This document shows positions 22,901-33,776 of a stretch of 64,000 bases of DNA, one piece after another. The translations under genes and the position numbers were made by a program. The stretch spans positions 337,451 through 401,450 of the forward strand of contig JADHYV010000017.1 in assembly GCA_027604705.1 (NCBI GenBank), in the 5' to 3' direction. Source of the stretch: Allomyces arbusculus (Eukaryota > Blastocladiomycota > Blastocladiomycetes > Blastocladiales > Blastocladiaceae). Position 1 is the first letter of the stretch. Every line of letters begins with the position of its first letter. The notes below the pieces were generated by a model. The model made no database searches. It had not been told where the DNA came from and saw only the letters and a program-made list of their open reading frames with translations.

Positions 22901-23755
22901 TCAATAATCGGACTTGTCAGCCGCCTCGGCCTCGTCCACGTACGCGAGCCGCTCCACCGGATCCTGCGTGGCCAGTGCCAACCCGACATATGGCCTCTTG
23001 AGTTGCGGCATCGATTCGGCGATGTCCATATAGATTTCCACGGCCCGGTCCCTATGGCCGCGGGCCAGGATGCAATCGGCGAGCCCGAGCTTGGCGCGGT
23101 AATATCTCGGGTCGAGCTGGTTCGCTTTTTGGTACTTGCGCACCGCGTCATCGGATAACGGAATAACGTGCAGCTGGGTGCGCACGTCGCCCTGGCGCTT
23201 GTAGTACTCGAGATCGGCGAGCCCGCACAGCAACCGCGTGATGGGCTGGCTCGTGTTGTGCAACGCCTGCTCGTAATGCTGTTTTGCGCGCTGCAGTCGC
23301 TCCGTTTTGGACAGGTGGCGGTCGGCAGCGGGAAGCCCGTGGTTGAACAAGTAGCAGTCGCCGAGCCCGATAATACCCAGCACAAGGCCGTGCTGCGTCG
23401 CCTTGGTGTAGTAGTCGAACGCGAGCGCGTAGTCGGGTTTCAGCGAGCACTTGGCGCTGCCGTAATAGAAAATGTCGCCTAGATACACGAGCGCCATGTA
23501 CATGCGATGCAATGCGGCGGCTTCTTCGAACAGTGGAATCGCTTGGAGCACATCGCCATTGCCGTGGTGGTAGACTTCAAGTGCGTGCTGGAACGCGTCT
23601 TGTGCTGCGCGCAGGTCCGACGGCGGATGCAGTGGCGCGGCGTTTGCTTCGGGTCGTGTTTCTCGGACGAGCCGGGCATAGGGCGGCGGTGGAGACGACG
23701 AAGGCGAGCGTGAACTTGCGGGCGAGTGCGGGTCGTTCGTATTTGGTGGAGACAT
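22901..23755 (-). CDS. Sel1-like/TPR-type repeat protein, short paralogue of the neighbouring pseudokinase tail
   Basis: Intronless, 284 residues. After ~45 disordered Ser/Pro residues it is a helical repeat protein of Sel1/TPR type: ALVYLGDIFYYGSAK, KATQHGLVLGIIGLGDCYLF, LLCGLADLEYYKRQGD, YYRAKLGLADCILARGHRDR and ESMPQLKRPYVGLALATQDP. The whole repeat region matches, at roughly 60 percent by eye, the C-terminal ~230 residues of the gene immediately upstream on the same strand (24492-28052), down to the closing EAEAADKSDY versus EAEALDKADF. It lacks the helical and kinase-like parts. Most simply, it arose by tandem duplication of the 3' end of that gene and acquired its own start. Function unknown; Sel1 repeats usually mediate protein-protein contacts. 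Confidence 0.75.
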   Translation of the reverse strand: MSPPNTNDPHSPASSRSPSSSPPPPYARLVRETRPEANAAPLHPPSDLRAAQDAFQHALEVYHHGNGDVLQAIPLFEEAAALHRMYMALVYLGDIFYYGSAKCSLKPDYALAFDYYTKATQHGLVLGIIGLGDCYLFNHGLPAADRHLSKTERLQRAKQHYEQALHNTSQPITRLLCGLADLEYYKRQGDVRTQLHVIPLSDDAVRKYQKANQLDPRYYRAKLGLADCILARGHRDRAVEIYMDIAESMPQLKRPYVGLALATQDPVERLAYVDEAEAADKSDY

Positions 23756-24491
23756 GGTTTCAAGGGGAGGTCGACGGGGGTTCGTACTTGGTCGACGGGC
23801 ACAAGCAGGCAGTCAGGGTCGGTAGCGACGCACATTGGGCGAAAGGGCCACGTCAATCCCAACTTTTATTCGGGACGTGACTTGACGTTCGGTCGCGCGC
23901 TTCTTGCTCCCTGGTTCCCGCCCCGAGAGCCAGATTGCTCGAACATGGAGAATGCGTTCTGCCCGCCATCAGGCCTACCATGGCGCCTGTTGATGCTCAT
24001 GAAGCGCGGCGGTCTCGGTCCTTTCCCGCTCATTTGTGTCTGGCCGCTCATGATCAGCGACATGATGAACTCGCCGTTCTCCCCTTCCTGCTTGGCTTGA
24101 GGCTGAGCTGATGCTTTCTCTGAACTGCCCAGCGATATGCGCACCTTGTCCACCTGGTTGGTCTCGGCGGCATGGTGTCGGGGGACAAGACCGACCCGCC
24201 AAAGCTACAACGTTCTTACGCGACTCTCATGCGCTCCCCACCAAACTGCATGCACATCACCAAGATAAAATACACGTCTATCAAGAAAAAAAAATCACGT
24301 CTATTCTTATTGCCGTCGACAAAAAACCGTGCCGCAACAGACGAACTGCGTGAGGTAACAAATCGACATTACAAAAATGCTACGTACATTCCATGCTTTG
24401 CAAGCCAAGCCGAACCAAGCCAAAACCAAACAACATCACACCACAACTCCCACTGCCAACCAATCAGCACACCCCGGCGCGCGGCCACACC
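23756..24491. other. Spacer between the two Sel1-like paralogues
   Basis: About 735 bases, more A-rich than the surroundings near 24240-24460. No coding remnant of the kinase-like region of the long paralogue could be read here, so the short gene does not look like a simple 5' truncation by an internal break. Confidence 0.5.
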
Positions 24492-27400
24492 TCAGAAATC
24501 AGCCTTGTCCAGGGCCTCGGCCTCGGTCCCGTACCCGTTCCGCTCGACCGGGTCTCTTGTCGCGAGCGCGAGTCCGATATACGGCCGCTTCAGCTTGGGC
24601 ATCGACTCGGCGACATCCATGTAAATCTCGAGCGCCTGGTCTTCCTGCCCCCTGGCCAAACAACAGTCAGCGAGCCCCAGCTGCGCGCGGTAGTATCCGG
24701 GCTCAAGCTGGTTCGCGTCCTGATACTTGCGCAGCACCTCGTCCGACAACGGGATCACCCTGAACTGCGTGCGCAGTTCGCCCTGGTGCTTGTAGTATTC
24801 GAGATCCGCCAACCCGCACAGCAGCCGTGCCGTTGGTGAATTCGTGTTGCGGAACGCCAGGTCATAGTGATGCGCCGCTTGCCGCAACCGAGTCTCCTTC
24901 GGCTGGTTCGCGTCCGGCACGCCGAGGTTGAACAGGTAGCAGTCGCCAAGCCCGACGTGGCCCAGGATCATGCCGTTCTGCGTCGCTTTGTAATAGTAGT
25001 CGTAGGCGAGCGAGTACTTAGGCTTGATGCGGTGCTTGGCGTTGCCGTAATAGTAGATATCGCCAAGGTAGACAAGCGCCTCGAACTGCCGGTGGTTAAT
25101 GTACGCCGACTCGAACAGCCGAATCGCCTGGACCACGTCGCCGGCGCCGTGGTTATAGATCTCGAGCGCTTGCCGGAAGACATTGCGCACCGGGTAGACG
25201 GCGCGCGAGTCGGAATCGACCGAGTAGACCGAAGATGCGTACTCGGACCGCGAAACGCCGGGCGCGGAACTGTGGTACGACGGCGGCCGCGGACTTGCCG
25301 GGCGGAAGGCCTCGCTGTCGAACCCTGTCATGGTCGTGCCCATCGACGCGGTTCGGCTCGGCGGCAAGGGCGGGAGAGCAGAAGCACCTGCGCGCGGCGT
25401 CGTCGGTGCCGTGGCTGGCACGGGCACATCCTTGACGTTCTCGTAGGCCGCGTCGAGCGCGGCACGAACCCCCTCGAGCTGTGGCCGCGCAAGCACGTCC
25501 TGCGTGAGACACGCCATGCACAAGTCGGCGAGGTCGGCGTCGATTCCGGGCACGGGCGGGACGGGCACTCCGTTGTTGAGTTTCGGAATGAGCGTGGCGA
25601 ATTCCTCGGTCGCAAACGCGAGAAACTCGGTTTCCGTCAGGAGCGCGTGCATGACGGCACCGAAACTCCACACGTCCGACGGCAACAGCGGCATCCCGCC
25701 ACTGAAGACTTCGGGCGCAAGGTAACGCCCGCCGTCGGCCGCGTCGTCCTTGGGCGACTGCCAGTTGCTCACGTGGAACGCGCCAATCACCTTGACGTTG
25801 CGCCGCCGGTCGAGCAGGATCGAGTGTGTTGACAACGTGCCGAGCGGCAGACCCAGCTCGTGCATTGTTTGCAAAACCGACGCAACGTCGTGCAAAATGT
25901 CGATCTTGGCGCGCAGCGACAGTGGCGTCTCGGCCCCGTTGGCCAGGACCTCGGCGAGCGGCTGGAACGGTTTGGCGGGGGCCTCGGTCACGAGCGCCCA
26001 CTGGTGCCCGACAATCGTGAGCCCGTGAATGTGCAGCAGCGCCGGATGCGGCTGCCGCAGTGTGGCGCGCGCGCGCAGGTGCATGATCAGGTCGTCGGGC
26101 AAGTCCTCGAGCGAGGTCTGCACGAGCGGCCGGATCAGGACGGGGATCCCGCGCAACGTCGCCGAGTAGCACAGCGTCATGCCTGGCACGGCCAGTTCCG
26201 ACACCTCGTCAAAAGACGAACTCACAATAAAGTAGGCCTGCATGTCCTGCGGCGAGAGCGGCGCCAGCGAGTCGGTGCCGTCCCAGACGTCCTTGGCGAG
26301 AATGCGCTGCAAGTTGCGCTGAATCGCGGCGCGCTGGTCGGCGAGCTTCGAGTTGGCCGCCTCGTCCTGCGCGGCATCGTCTGGGCGGACCGCGTCGAGA
26401 AACCCGCCCACGGCATTCACGTCAATCGCCAGGTCCTGCAGCAGAGCCGGCGCGTTGATGCTCAAACTGTAGTGCGCGGCCGAGAACATGGCCACGTCCC
26501 GCGCAAACGAAAAATCGGCGAGAATGTCCTGCACTTGCCGCTGCGTGATCATCGTGACGAGCGCGCGGATCTGCCGGACAAGGTCGATCGCGGCCGCGGT
26601 CCAGCACGCCTCGTACCGCTGGTTGTCGCCGTCATACAAGAACACGACGTTGGGCTTCATGTCCGGGTCGATCGGGTACTTGGACGAGACGGCCTCGACG
26701 AGCCGACTGTACTCATCGATCAGCCGCTGTGCCTTGTGCGGGTTCTCGGGCGAGGCCTCGCGCAGCCACGTGAGCTTGCGCACGAGACTCTCGATGACGA
26801 TGGCCCTAAGCCGAGGAGACAATGAGCGTGAGCAAGTGAGACACAGGAAATCAAAATGCGAACAAAAAACAAGATCACGTACCAGCCAAACTCGACGCCG
26901 AGGAAATGGTCGAGCAGCGACGCGTCCGACGGGATCAGCGCGTCCAAGTCGGACGGGACCATGAACCTGACGCCGTGCCCCTCAACCGTCAACTTGTGCA
27001 GCACGTCGTGGTACATTCGCTCCGTGATGCGGCTCACCGTGGCCATTTCGAGCGCCGGGAAGTTCTGGCACAGAAACTCGTGCACGGCGCGCGAGAATCG
27101 GTCGAGCTCAATAGCGTCGGACCACTGCCGGTGCCGCCACAGGTCGCGCACCTCGGTATTCTTGATCGGCACGAGGTATTTCGGCATCGCATCGAGCTTG
27201 CGGTGAATCATGCCAATTTCGCGCGCCATCATCGAGACATTGGCGTTGACCGCGTTGAGCGTCTTTTGCTGCTTCGACATGGACTGGCTGAGCTTGGTCA
27301 TGTGCCCGAGCACGCGCGCCTCCATGGCCGCGACCAGTTTCTCGTTGGCGCGCGGCGCGTCCTTGAGCTGCGAGAGCACGGCGCGCATCGCGTCCGACAT

Positions 27401-28052
27401 GTTGTTCAAGTTGTAGAGCTCCTCGACCTGCAGCAGCGTGTTGAGCTGGAAGACCGTCTTGGACACGGCCTCGTCGAGCCGCCGAATGATCATTTCGTCG
27501 TGCGGCGCCATGATGAACCGCTTGGGCTTGGTCAGACCGAGCCGGTCGATCAACGACTTTTTCGGGGCCAATGCAATAGCCGCGGCCGCGTCCTCGCCCA
27601 CAGCCATAGTCGGCTTGCCGTACTTGACGACGAACGTGTTGAACTGGTGGAGAAGGTCCTTGGTCAGGTACTCTTCGCACTTGCGGAACATTTCGCTGAG
27701 CGCGAGGTGCTTGGGCTTGAGTCTGGGTGGTGGGCGTAGCAAAGTTTAGTGCATTAGTTGGCCATGGTCCTCCCCATCAGGATAAGGAACGTGGCCATGG
27801 GCGAGCGTACTCGTGAATCGACGTCATGAGGAACGCGAGGTCCTCGAGCCGCGTCGCTAGCCGCTGCAACGACGGGTCGATTTCCTGGTAGGCCGCTGAG
27901 AACCGCATCATCACTACGTGTTGGCCAAGTTGGTGAGTTGATTGGTCTCCGTGGCGCAGGACCCGGGGGACTCGAGGGAAGTACGCACTGTCGGCGGCCG
28001 TGAACAGCGCGCTGAAGCTCGACGCGATGATTTGTGGCGGAAAGGGCAACAT
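24492..28052 (-). CDS. Helical-region, pseudokinase and Sel1-repeat protein
   Basis: Four exons on the minus strand: 28052-27989, 27913-27811, 27722-26883 and 26805-24492; introns of 75, 88 and 77 nt; 1,106 residues. Residues ~1-535 are helical with no named domain (LQRLATRLEDLAFLMTSIHE, then coiled-coil-like segments). Residues ~540-795 have a protein-kinase fold of TKL/Tyr-kinase-like type, but catalytic residues are lost: the VAIK Lys is Arg in IPVLIRPL, the HRD loop reads LGLPLGTLSTHSILLD (Asp and Asn gone), and DFG reads AFH. YLAPEV and PSDVWSFGAV are kept. A Ser/Pro linker follows, then Sel1/TPR-like repeats at ~875-1106. This points to a scaffold or signalling adaptor, not an active kinase. 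The start at 28052 is chosen from the exon frame; the frame is open further upstream. Confidence 0.8.
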
Positions 28053-28880
28053 GGTGGTGGTGGTGGTGGTCCGCGCGCTACGCGGCGCGGAGAGTCGACG
28101 GGAGCAAAGAGCAACGAGCAACGGCGCAGTCAGGCGCAACGACGGCGTGCAAACGAGCGTGCGCCGGGGTGGTAGAGCGTGGAGCTTGGTACGCCGACGC
28201 TTGACTCTGGAATGCGAGCAACGGGCCGTGTCCGAGGGTCGAACCAGTACTTGCGCGAGCAGCAGGCGAGGCCGTCGGTTCCTGTTACTGTCGAAGCCTT
28301 GGCGGATCAATCTGGCTCGTCGAGCCTTCAGCGGCGGTGGCGGCAGCAACGGCGACAGCGGCCTCGGTCGGTCCGGCCGAGCAGAGTGCAGCAAGTCGCG
28401 GCGGGTCGCAGCGTGGGGAGAGCGGCGTGGGCGGCAGAGCGTTGGCGTCGGCGAGCGTGGGCGAGAGAGCGTCGCGTTTGGGCCTCGACTGCTGCTGGAC
28501 TGTTGATGGATGACACGAGCGAGAGTCGACACTCGACGGGCTGGTGTGGTGGTCGTTGGTGTGCTGCTGGCAAAAAACGAGGGTCAGCGGGCCAACCAGA
28601 TGCAGCCAGGCGCTGAGCTCCCTCACTCACGTCCCAAGCACGCACCCGCGCCACCTGGCGCCCTTCAATGACGCACCAGGGGCTGCCGCTTCCAGCAGCC
28701 GCGGCGACGGAGCGAACCGCACCGCGGCGCACCGCCCGCGTGCGCACGTGTCGCGTCGCGTCGCGTCGCAGACCATGAATCGCCAACACCGCGCACCCGT
28801 TGCGCGACTGCAAACAGCGTCTATTTATGCCCGTTCGCGTGCTCCATCACGAGCACGCCCAGCTTCTCCACCTGCTCATT
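28053..28880. other. Intergenic spacer
   Basis: Promoter of the pseudokinase gene and 3' flank of the PXA-RGS gene. Contains a GGT trinucleotide run (about 28052-28070) and a short cgcgt tandem near 28748-28766. No gene supported. Confidence 0.5.
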
Positions 28881-31800
28881 TCACTCGGCCGCGACCGCCT
28901 GGCCCTCGAATGCCATGGCCGGTGTTGCCGCGGCCATCATCTCGTGCTGGTGCTGACCGGCCTGCTGCTGCTGCTGCGCTTGTCCTTGGGTCTGTGCTTG
29001 TCCTTGTCCTTGTGCGTGCCCTTGTCCCGCGTCCCCACCTGTCGTCTCCGGCCCGAGCACCTCATCCACCAACGACGCGAGCACCTGCACGACCAGCCCG
29101 CGGTTCAACGCATCCACTTGCACGAGCGCCAACGTCGCGCGCAACCCCGCCGCGGCCGCATGCTTACCGAGCAAATGCCCGACAGCATCTGGCATTGCCG
29201 CTTCCAGTGCAGCTAAGACGACGGCGGGATCCTCGACGTCGTGCGGCTTGTGGTGCTCGTGACCGGGCGCGCGCGTGTGCCAGATCCCACCGGGCCAGAG
29301 CACGTCCACGACCGACGTCTGCAGTGCGTGGGCGAGGAACGTCGGGGACGACAGTTGGTCAATGACGGTGCCAACACTCGCTTGTATGTGGGCCGCGAGG
29401 ACCGGGCGCAGGACCGGGCGGAGGACGGCGAAAAGCCGTGCGCGGATGGTGCCGTCGAGCCCGAACACGTGCTTGACGACCGAGAAGGCGGCTTCCAGGA
29501 GCGCGTCGGTCTCGCGCGGGGAGAGCGCTACCGAGGACGCGGTCGGTGGTGTTGCGGGTATCGAAGGACTCGGTGCGGGTGACCGCGACCGGGTCGTCGT
29601 GCGCCGGCTGACTGCTGTTGCTGGTTCCTTGATAGACTCGGCATCTTGCCGTACATGCTCGTCGTTCCCACCATTGCCACCGCTCGCTGCCCCGTTTTCG
29701 CCAGTCTTGCCCGGCCGCCGCTTGAATGACCCGAGCCTCGACGCGCGACGCACCAACTTGCTCGCGCCCCCCGCGGCCCCCGCGGCGGGCGCGCTCGGCA
29801 GCGCCGGCAAGTTCGGCAACGCCAACGTCAACGTCGATGCGAGCGTCGACGCCGACGACTTCCTCCTCAAACTCACCGTCTTCTCGGACCCGGCCGTCGA
29901 CACGGGCCCCAACCCATCCTCCCCCTCTTCGGCCGACGCTGCGCGCGACTTGCGTCCAAACGAGGGCATCGGGGGCAAATGCGCCGGGACGAGTGTGGTT
30001 GCGTTACTGCTCATCGACAGCGACGACACTTTGCGTTTCAGTTGCGACCCGCGGTTCGTCCACGCCGACCCGAACGCCGATCGTTTCTCGCCGAATCCTT
30101 TGAACGCCGACCGCATGCCTTTGCCGACATTCGCGGTGAGAGCCGACGCGGAACTCGCGATCCCGGACAGGGACGCGGCCACCTGGTGTCCTTCCCTGAC
30201 AACCGTCTCGGCAAACGGCGTGCTCGGTGACGGAGGCGGTGGGGGCAACTTCGCCGATGCCGCCTGTGCGGGTTTCGCCGGCGCGCGGTGATCGCCGCGC
30301 ACCCACTCCTCGAGCGCGACCAGCGCACACTCGACCTGCGATCGCTGCGTCATGAGCCGCGAGACCGCATCGTCGTCGTCGATGGCCATTGCGTGCCGCA
30401 GCATGGTCTCCAGCACAAGGTACTGCGTCTGGAACGTGACCATTGACGACGCGACAAAGTGCGCGTCCCCGGCCACCGCCGGTCCATGGTCCACGGCGAG
30501 AAGCGCTGCGTGCCGTGCGGCCAGGGCAGCCACTGGATCGACTTCCGCCAAAACCGCGTGCAATGCGGGGCGGTCAGCGACCGTGAGCGACTGCGCGCGG
30601 CGGCGGCGTGGGACACGCGGACGAGTGACGCGCGCGACTCCCGCCAGGAGAGCGGCCACCGCTGCGTCCTCGCTTGCCGCGGCCTGCCGCTTCGTCTCTT
30701 GTCCGGCAACGTACGCGGCGACGCGCGCGTCCAAGATACGCTGCACTTCCGCGGCGGCCGCATCAAACACGGTCGCGTCCGGGTCAGCGACGAGTGCTTG
30801 TTCCACGTCACGCGCCCACGGTTCCGGGGGCAAGACGGCGTGTTTGCCCGTTAAGTAGGCATCGACCGTATCGAACCCTTCCTGCTGCAATAACGCGCGC
30901 GACGACGGATCCGCCGGATCCAGCAGGTCCGTGAGCAACTTGAAGGACGCGGCGGCCTGCAAAAAGGCGACGAGCCGCGTCTGCTTGGTTGCATCGAGGT
31001 ACTCGTGGAAATCGGCGAGCAACGCGCCGCCGTGCGCTTCGAGCGCGGCCCAGGTGCGTGGGAGCGCCGGGAGTGGCGGCGGGGGCGAGAGCGCGCGGGT
31101 TGCAGGTTGCAGAGGAGAGAGCGACGCGAGCGAGAGCCCGTCGGACGGGGTGGATGCGAGTGAGTCATGGTCAATGTGCACCGGGTCGTCGACAAGCGCG
31201 CCACCGCCGTCCTCGTCGTGTCCGACCAGGACCAGGTCGAGATCGTCAGGACTGCGCGCATCGTCTGCTTCCGCCGCGTGCGCGACGAGCGGGGGAACCG
31301 GCTCAGGATACGCCACCGGCTGCAGTTCCGCCGACGGCGGTGCCGTGCTTCCGGTGCGCTGTGGCAATGCCGGTGCTGCCGCTGCGGCTGCAGTTTCAAC
31401 GGTGATGTCGGGCACGGCAATAACCGGTGCCGGCACGCGCTCGAGCTCGAGCCACAAGTCCGCGACCGGTTCGTTCCCACCGTGAATCGGCGTGAACGTG
31501 ACCCACCCGACGTGCGGCAACTCGTCGAGCGTCACCGTGACGGTGCCAAGCGGCTCGAGGACGATCTGGTCGTGGTCAGTGGCGTGGCTGCGGCCCAGGT
31601 GCAGAACAACGACGGGCGGCGTGGGCATGCCGACGGTTCGCCAGGGGCTATTCACGCGGGAGAATACACGTGAGCCTTTTCAGGCTGGACGCGCGCAAGG
31701 AAATTCACGGAATCGAGACACGTACAAGGACAGACTTGCATCGAAAATGTAGGACGCGTTCGAGGTGCCATTCACGACGGGGGCCACCGTCTCGGCATGG

Positions 31801-33152
31801 TCCTGGAATGAAACGGTGATGCGCATCTCACTCGGGTCCAGGTCCGTCAGCACATTGGCGTGGCCCTTGGTCTGGATGACACGCGCATTCAGCTCGTCGG
31901 TGATCACCTCCTGTGCTTGCGCGGGTGCACCCTGGCCAGCTGCTCCGTTGGCGGGGGCTGTTAGGGCCGAGAGGAGCATGTGGTTGATGAAATGCGGTGC
32001 CGAGGCCTGGCGTATGGCAGGCCAGAGCGCAGCCGAGCACAGCAGTTCTACGAGCATGGCCAAAACCAGCGGGCATGAAGCATCTTGGTCGGGTAACCAC
32101 GCATGCAACAAGCGGCGCGCAATCGACCGCAATGCGACAGCGTGCCGCATCGGATCGGCAGCACGCGCCAGGACCGAGTGCGGGTTCGCGGCTATGTGCG
32201 AATCGAGAGCACCAGCAACGTCGGCGAGCGGGTTAGCGAGTGTTGGCTCGACTTCGTCATACCAACCGTGAAACGCTTTCAGGAGCGCGACCAGGTCGCC
32301 GGTCGCGCGCGAAGCGACGGAAACGAGCAGTTCCTGCGGTGCGCGCGCCGTCAGCGACGCAGCAGCGTTCATGACCACGGCATCGATGGTGGACGCGACG
32401 GCGTGCGGGAAAACGGCGCGGTCCGCGTCGGGCCCGGGCGCAGCGACGGTCGGCAGGTACCACGTGTCGACAAAGTCGCGCAGGACATTGTTGCGCACAG
32501 TGGCAATGACCGTATCGAGCGCGCCGCCGTGGTCAAGGTCGAGGGTCGGGAGCGGCATGGTGGATTTGCCAGCGTGTGGCACATGCACTCCCGCGTGATG
32601 GTGCGTCGCGGCATCGTCGCCCCACCGGCGTCGGCGCGTGCGCTGCTTGCGGCGGCGGTGCGTCGTGGTCGTTGCGGCGGCTCCTTTGGGTTCGTGCACG
32701 GTCGACGCAAGTGGGGCCGAGTTTGGTGACATCACGCACTCTTGGTTGTCATGGTGCGCGCCACGACTTGCAGCCGAGACCAGCGGGCGCAGATCGTCGT
32801 CTGAGATGCCAGCCGAGTGATACTCGGAATCCGACTCGGAATCCGACTCGCTGTCGCTGCCCGGGTCCATGGCAACGAGCAGCGCCGTGGCAGCGAGCAC
32901 GACCGCGAGAGCAAAGACGGTCGCGGGCAAAAACGCGGCAGGCCACAGGAGCAGCGCGACCGTGCCGATGGCCAGCGCGGCAGCCAGCGGGTGCTCGAGC
33001 GGCACGGCCGGGATCCAGGCGAGCGCACGCTTGACGGGTACGAGCGCGAGGTTGGCGCGGCGATGCATGGCGTCGAGGTCGAGCTTGACGTGCCAGGAGC
33101 CGGGTAAGATGGCCGACGCGCGATCGGCGATAGCGGCCGCGGCGCTGTCCAT
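28881..33152 (-). CDS. PXA-RGS-Nexin_C protein (SNX13/14/25, Mdm1 relative) without visible PX
   Basis: ER-anchored membrane-contact/trafficking protein of the RGS-PX sorting nexin type. Exons 33152-31726 and 31647-28881 with a 78-nt intron; 1,397 residues. A hydrophobic hairpin at ~54-95 is the ER anchor. An acidic SDSE repeat follows, then PXA at ~210-395 (from LDTVIATVRNNVLRDFVDTW to PHFINHMLLSAL), an RGS-like domain at ~681-791 (ADFHEYLDATKQTRLVAFLQ, LLQQEGFDTVDAYLT, DARVAAYV), and Nexin_C at ~1186-1339 (AAFSVVKHVFGLDGTIRARL, VVDVLWPGGIW). Between RGS and Nexin_C, where PX should sit, the sequence is Ser/Ala/Lys-rich and disordered. The tail is Gln/Gly-rich. The start at 33152 has a strong GCCATGG context; the frame is open up to an ATG at 33386. 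Confidence 0.85.
32821..32852 (-). repeat. 12-bp minisatellite in acidic linker
   Basis: The unit ctcggaatccga is repeated about 2.5 times; read on the minus strand it encodes the Ser-Asp-Ser-Glu repeat after the membrane hairpin. Confidence 0.75.
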
Positions 33153-33776
33153 GGCGGTGGGCAGCGGTAGCGCGTGCGGAGCAGTCGCGGCAGCAGCAGG
33201 AGCGAGAGCGAGCGGCCGGGCGTGTCGTGGGCGGTGTGGCGTCGCTGGCGTTGGCCCCGTATTCGTCGTCGGCGTCGGCGTCGGCGTCGTCGTCGTCGCG
33301 TCGTTGCAGCGGCGAGAGCGGCGGCGGAGCGCGCGGGCGTGGAGGAGCGCGCGGAGCGGAGCGGTGAGCGTTCTTGCCTGCGCCACTTGAAGGGCACGCT
33401 GCTATCGCGTGGCGCACGTGCTACGCGCGAGCGTCCCGCGGCCGCGTCTCGCGGCGCGTGCGACCGCCGTCACGTGTGCCGCGGCTCCTGGCGGCCTCCC
33501 GCTGCTGTTGGCGGCCCGCTGGCCGTGCGGTCGACGAGCTGCGGCAGTCTGCAAAGATCGACGAAACCGCTCGGCCGCCTTGACCACGACCGCGACCCGC
33601 GACACACTGCGCTGCTGCTGCTCACGTCGTTGCCGCTGCAGACCACCAACCCGCAAAGGAACGCGAGCTGCTCACGCCCCGCGCTCGATTCGCTGTTCTC
33701 GTCGACGCAACGACGCCGACTACTCCCACGCGCGCCAGCTCCTGTCGCCGCCACCTTCATCGAGCCTGCTTCCACC
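33153..33776. other. Divergent promoter, PXA-RGS gene / coronin
   Basis: About 620 bases between the two start codons. Contains a GTCGGC/GTC microsatellite (about 33261-33301). The minus frame of the PXA gene stays open through part of it, so a longer N-terminus is possible. Confidence 0.5.

Noticed and set aside
24492-26805. Active TKL kinase
   Set aside because: The Lys, HRD Asp, loop Asn and DFG Asp are all replaced, so I call it a pseudokinase.
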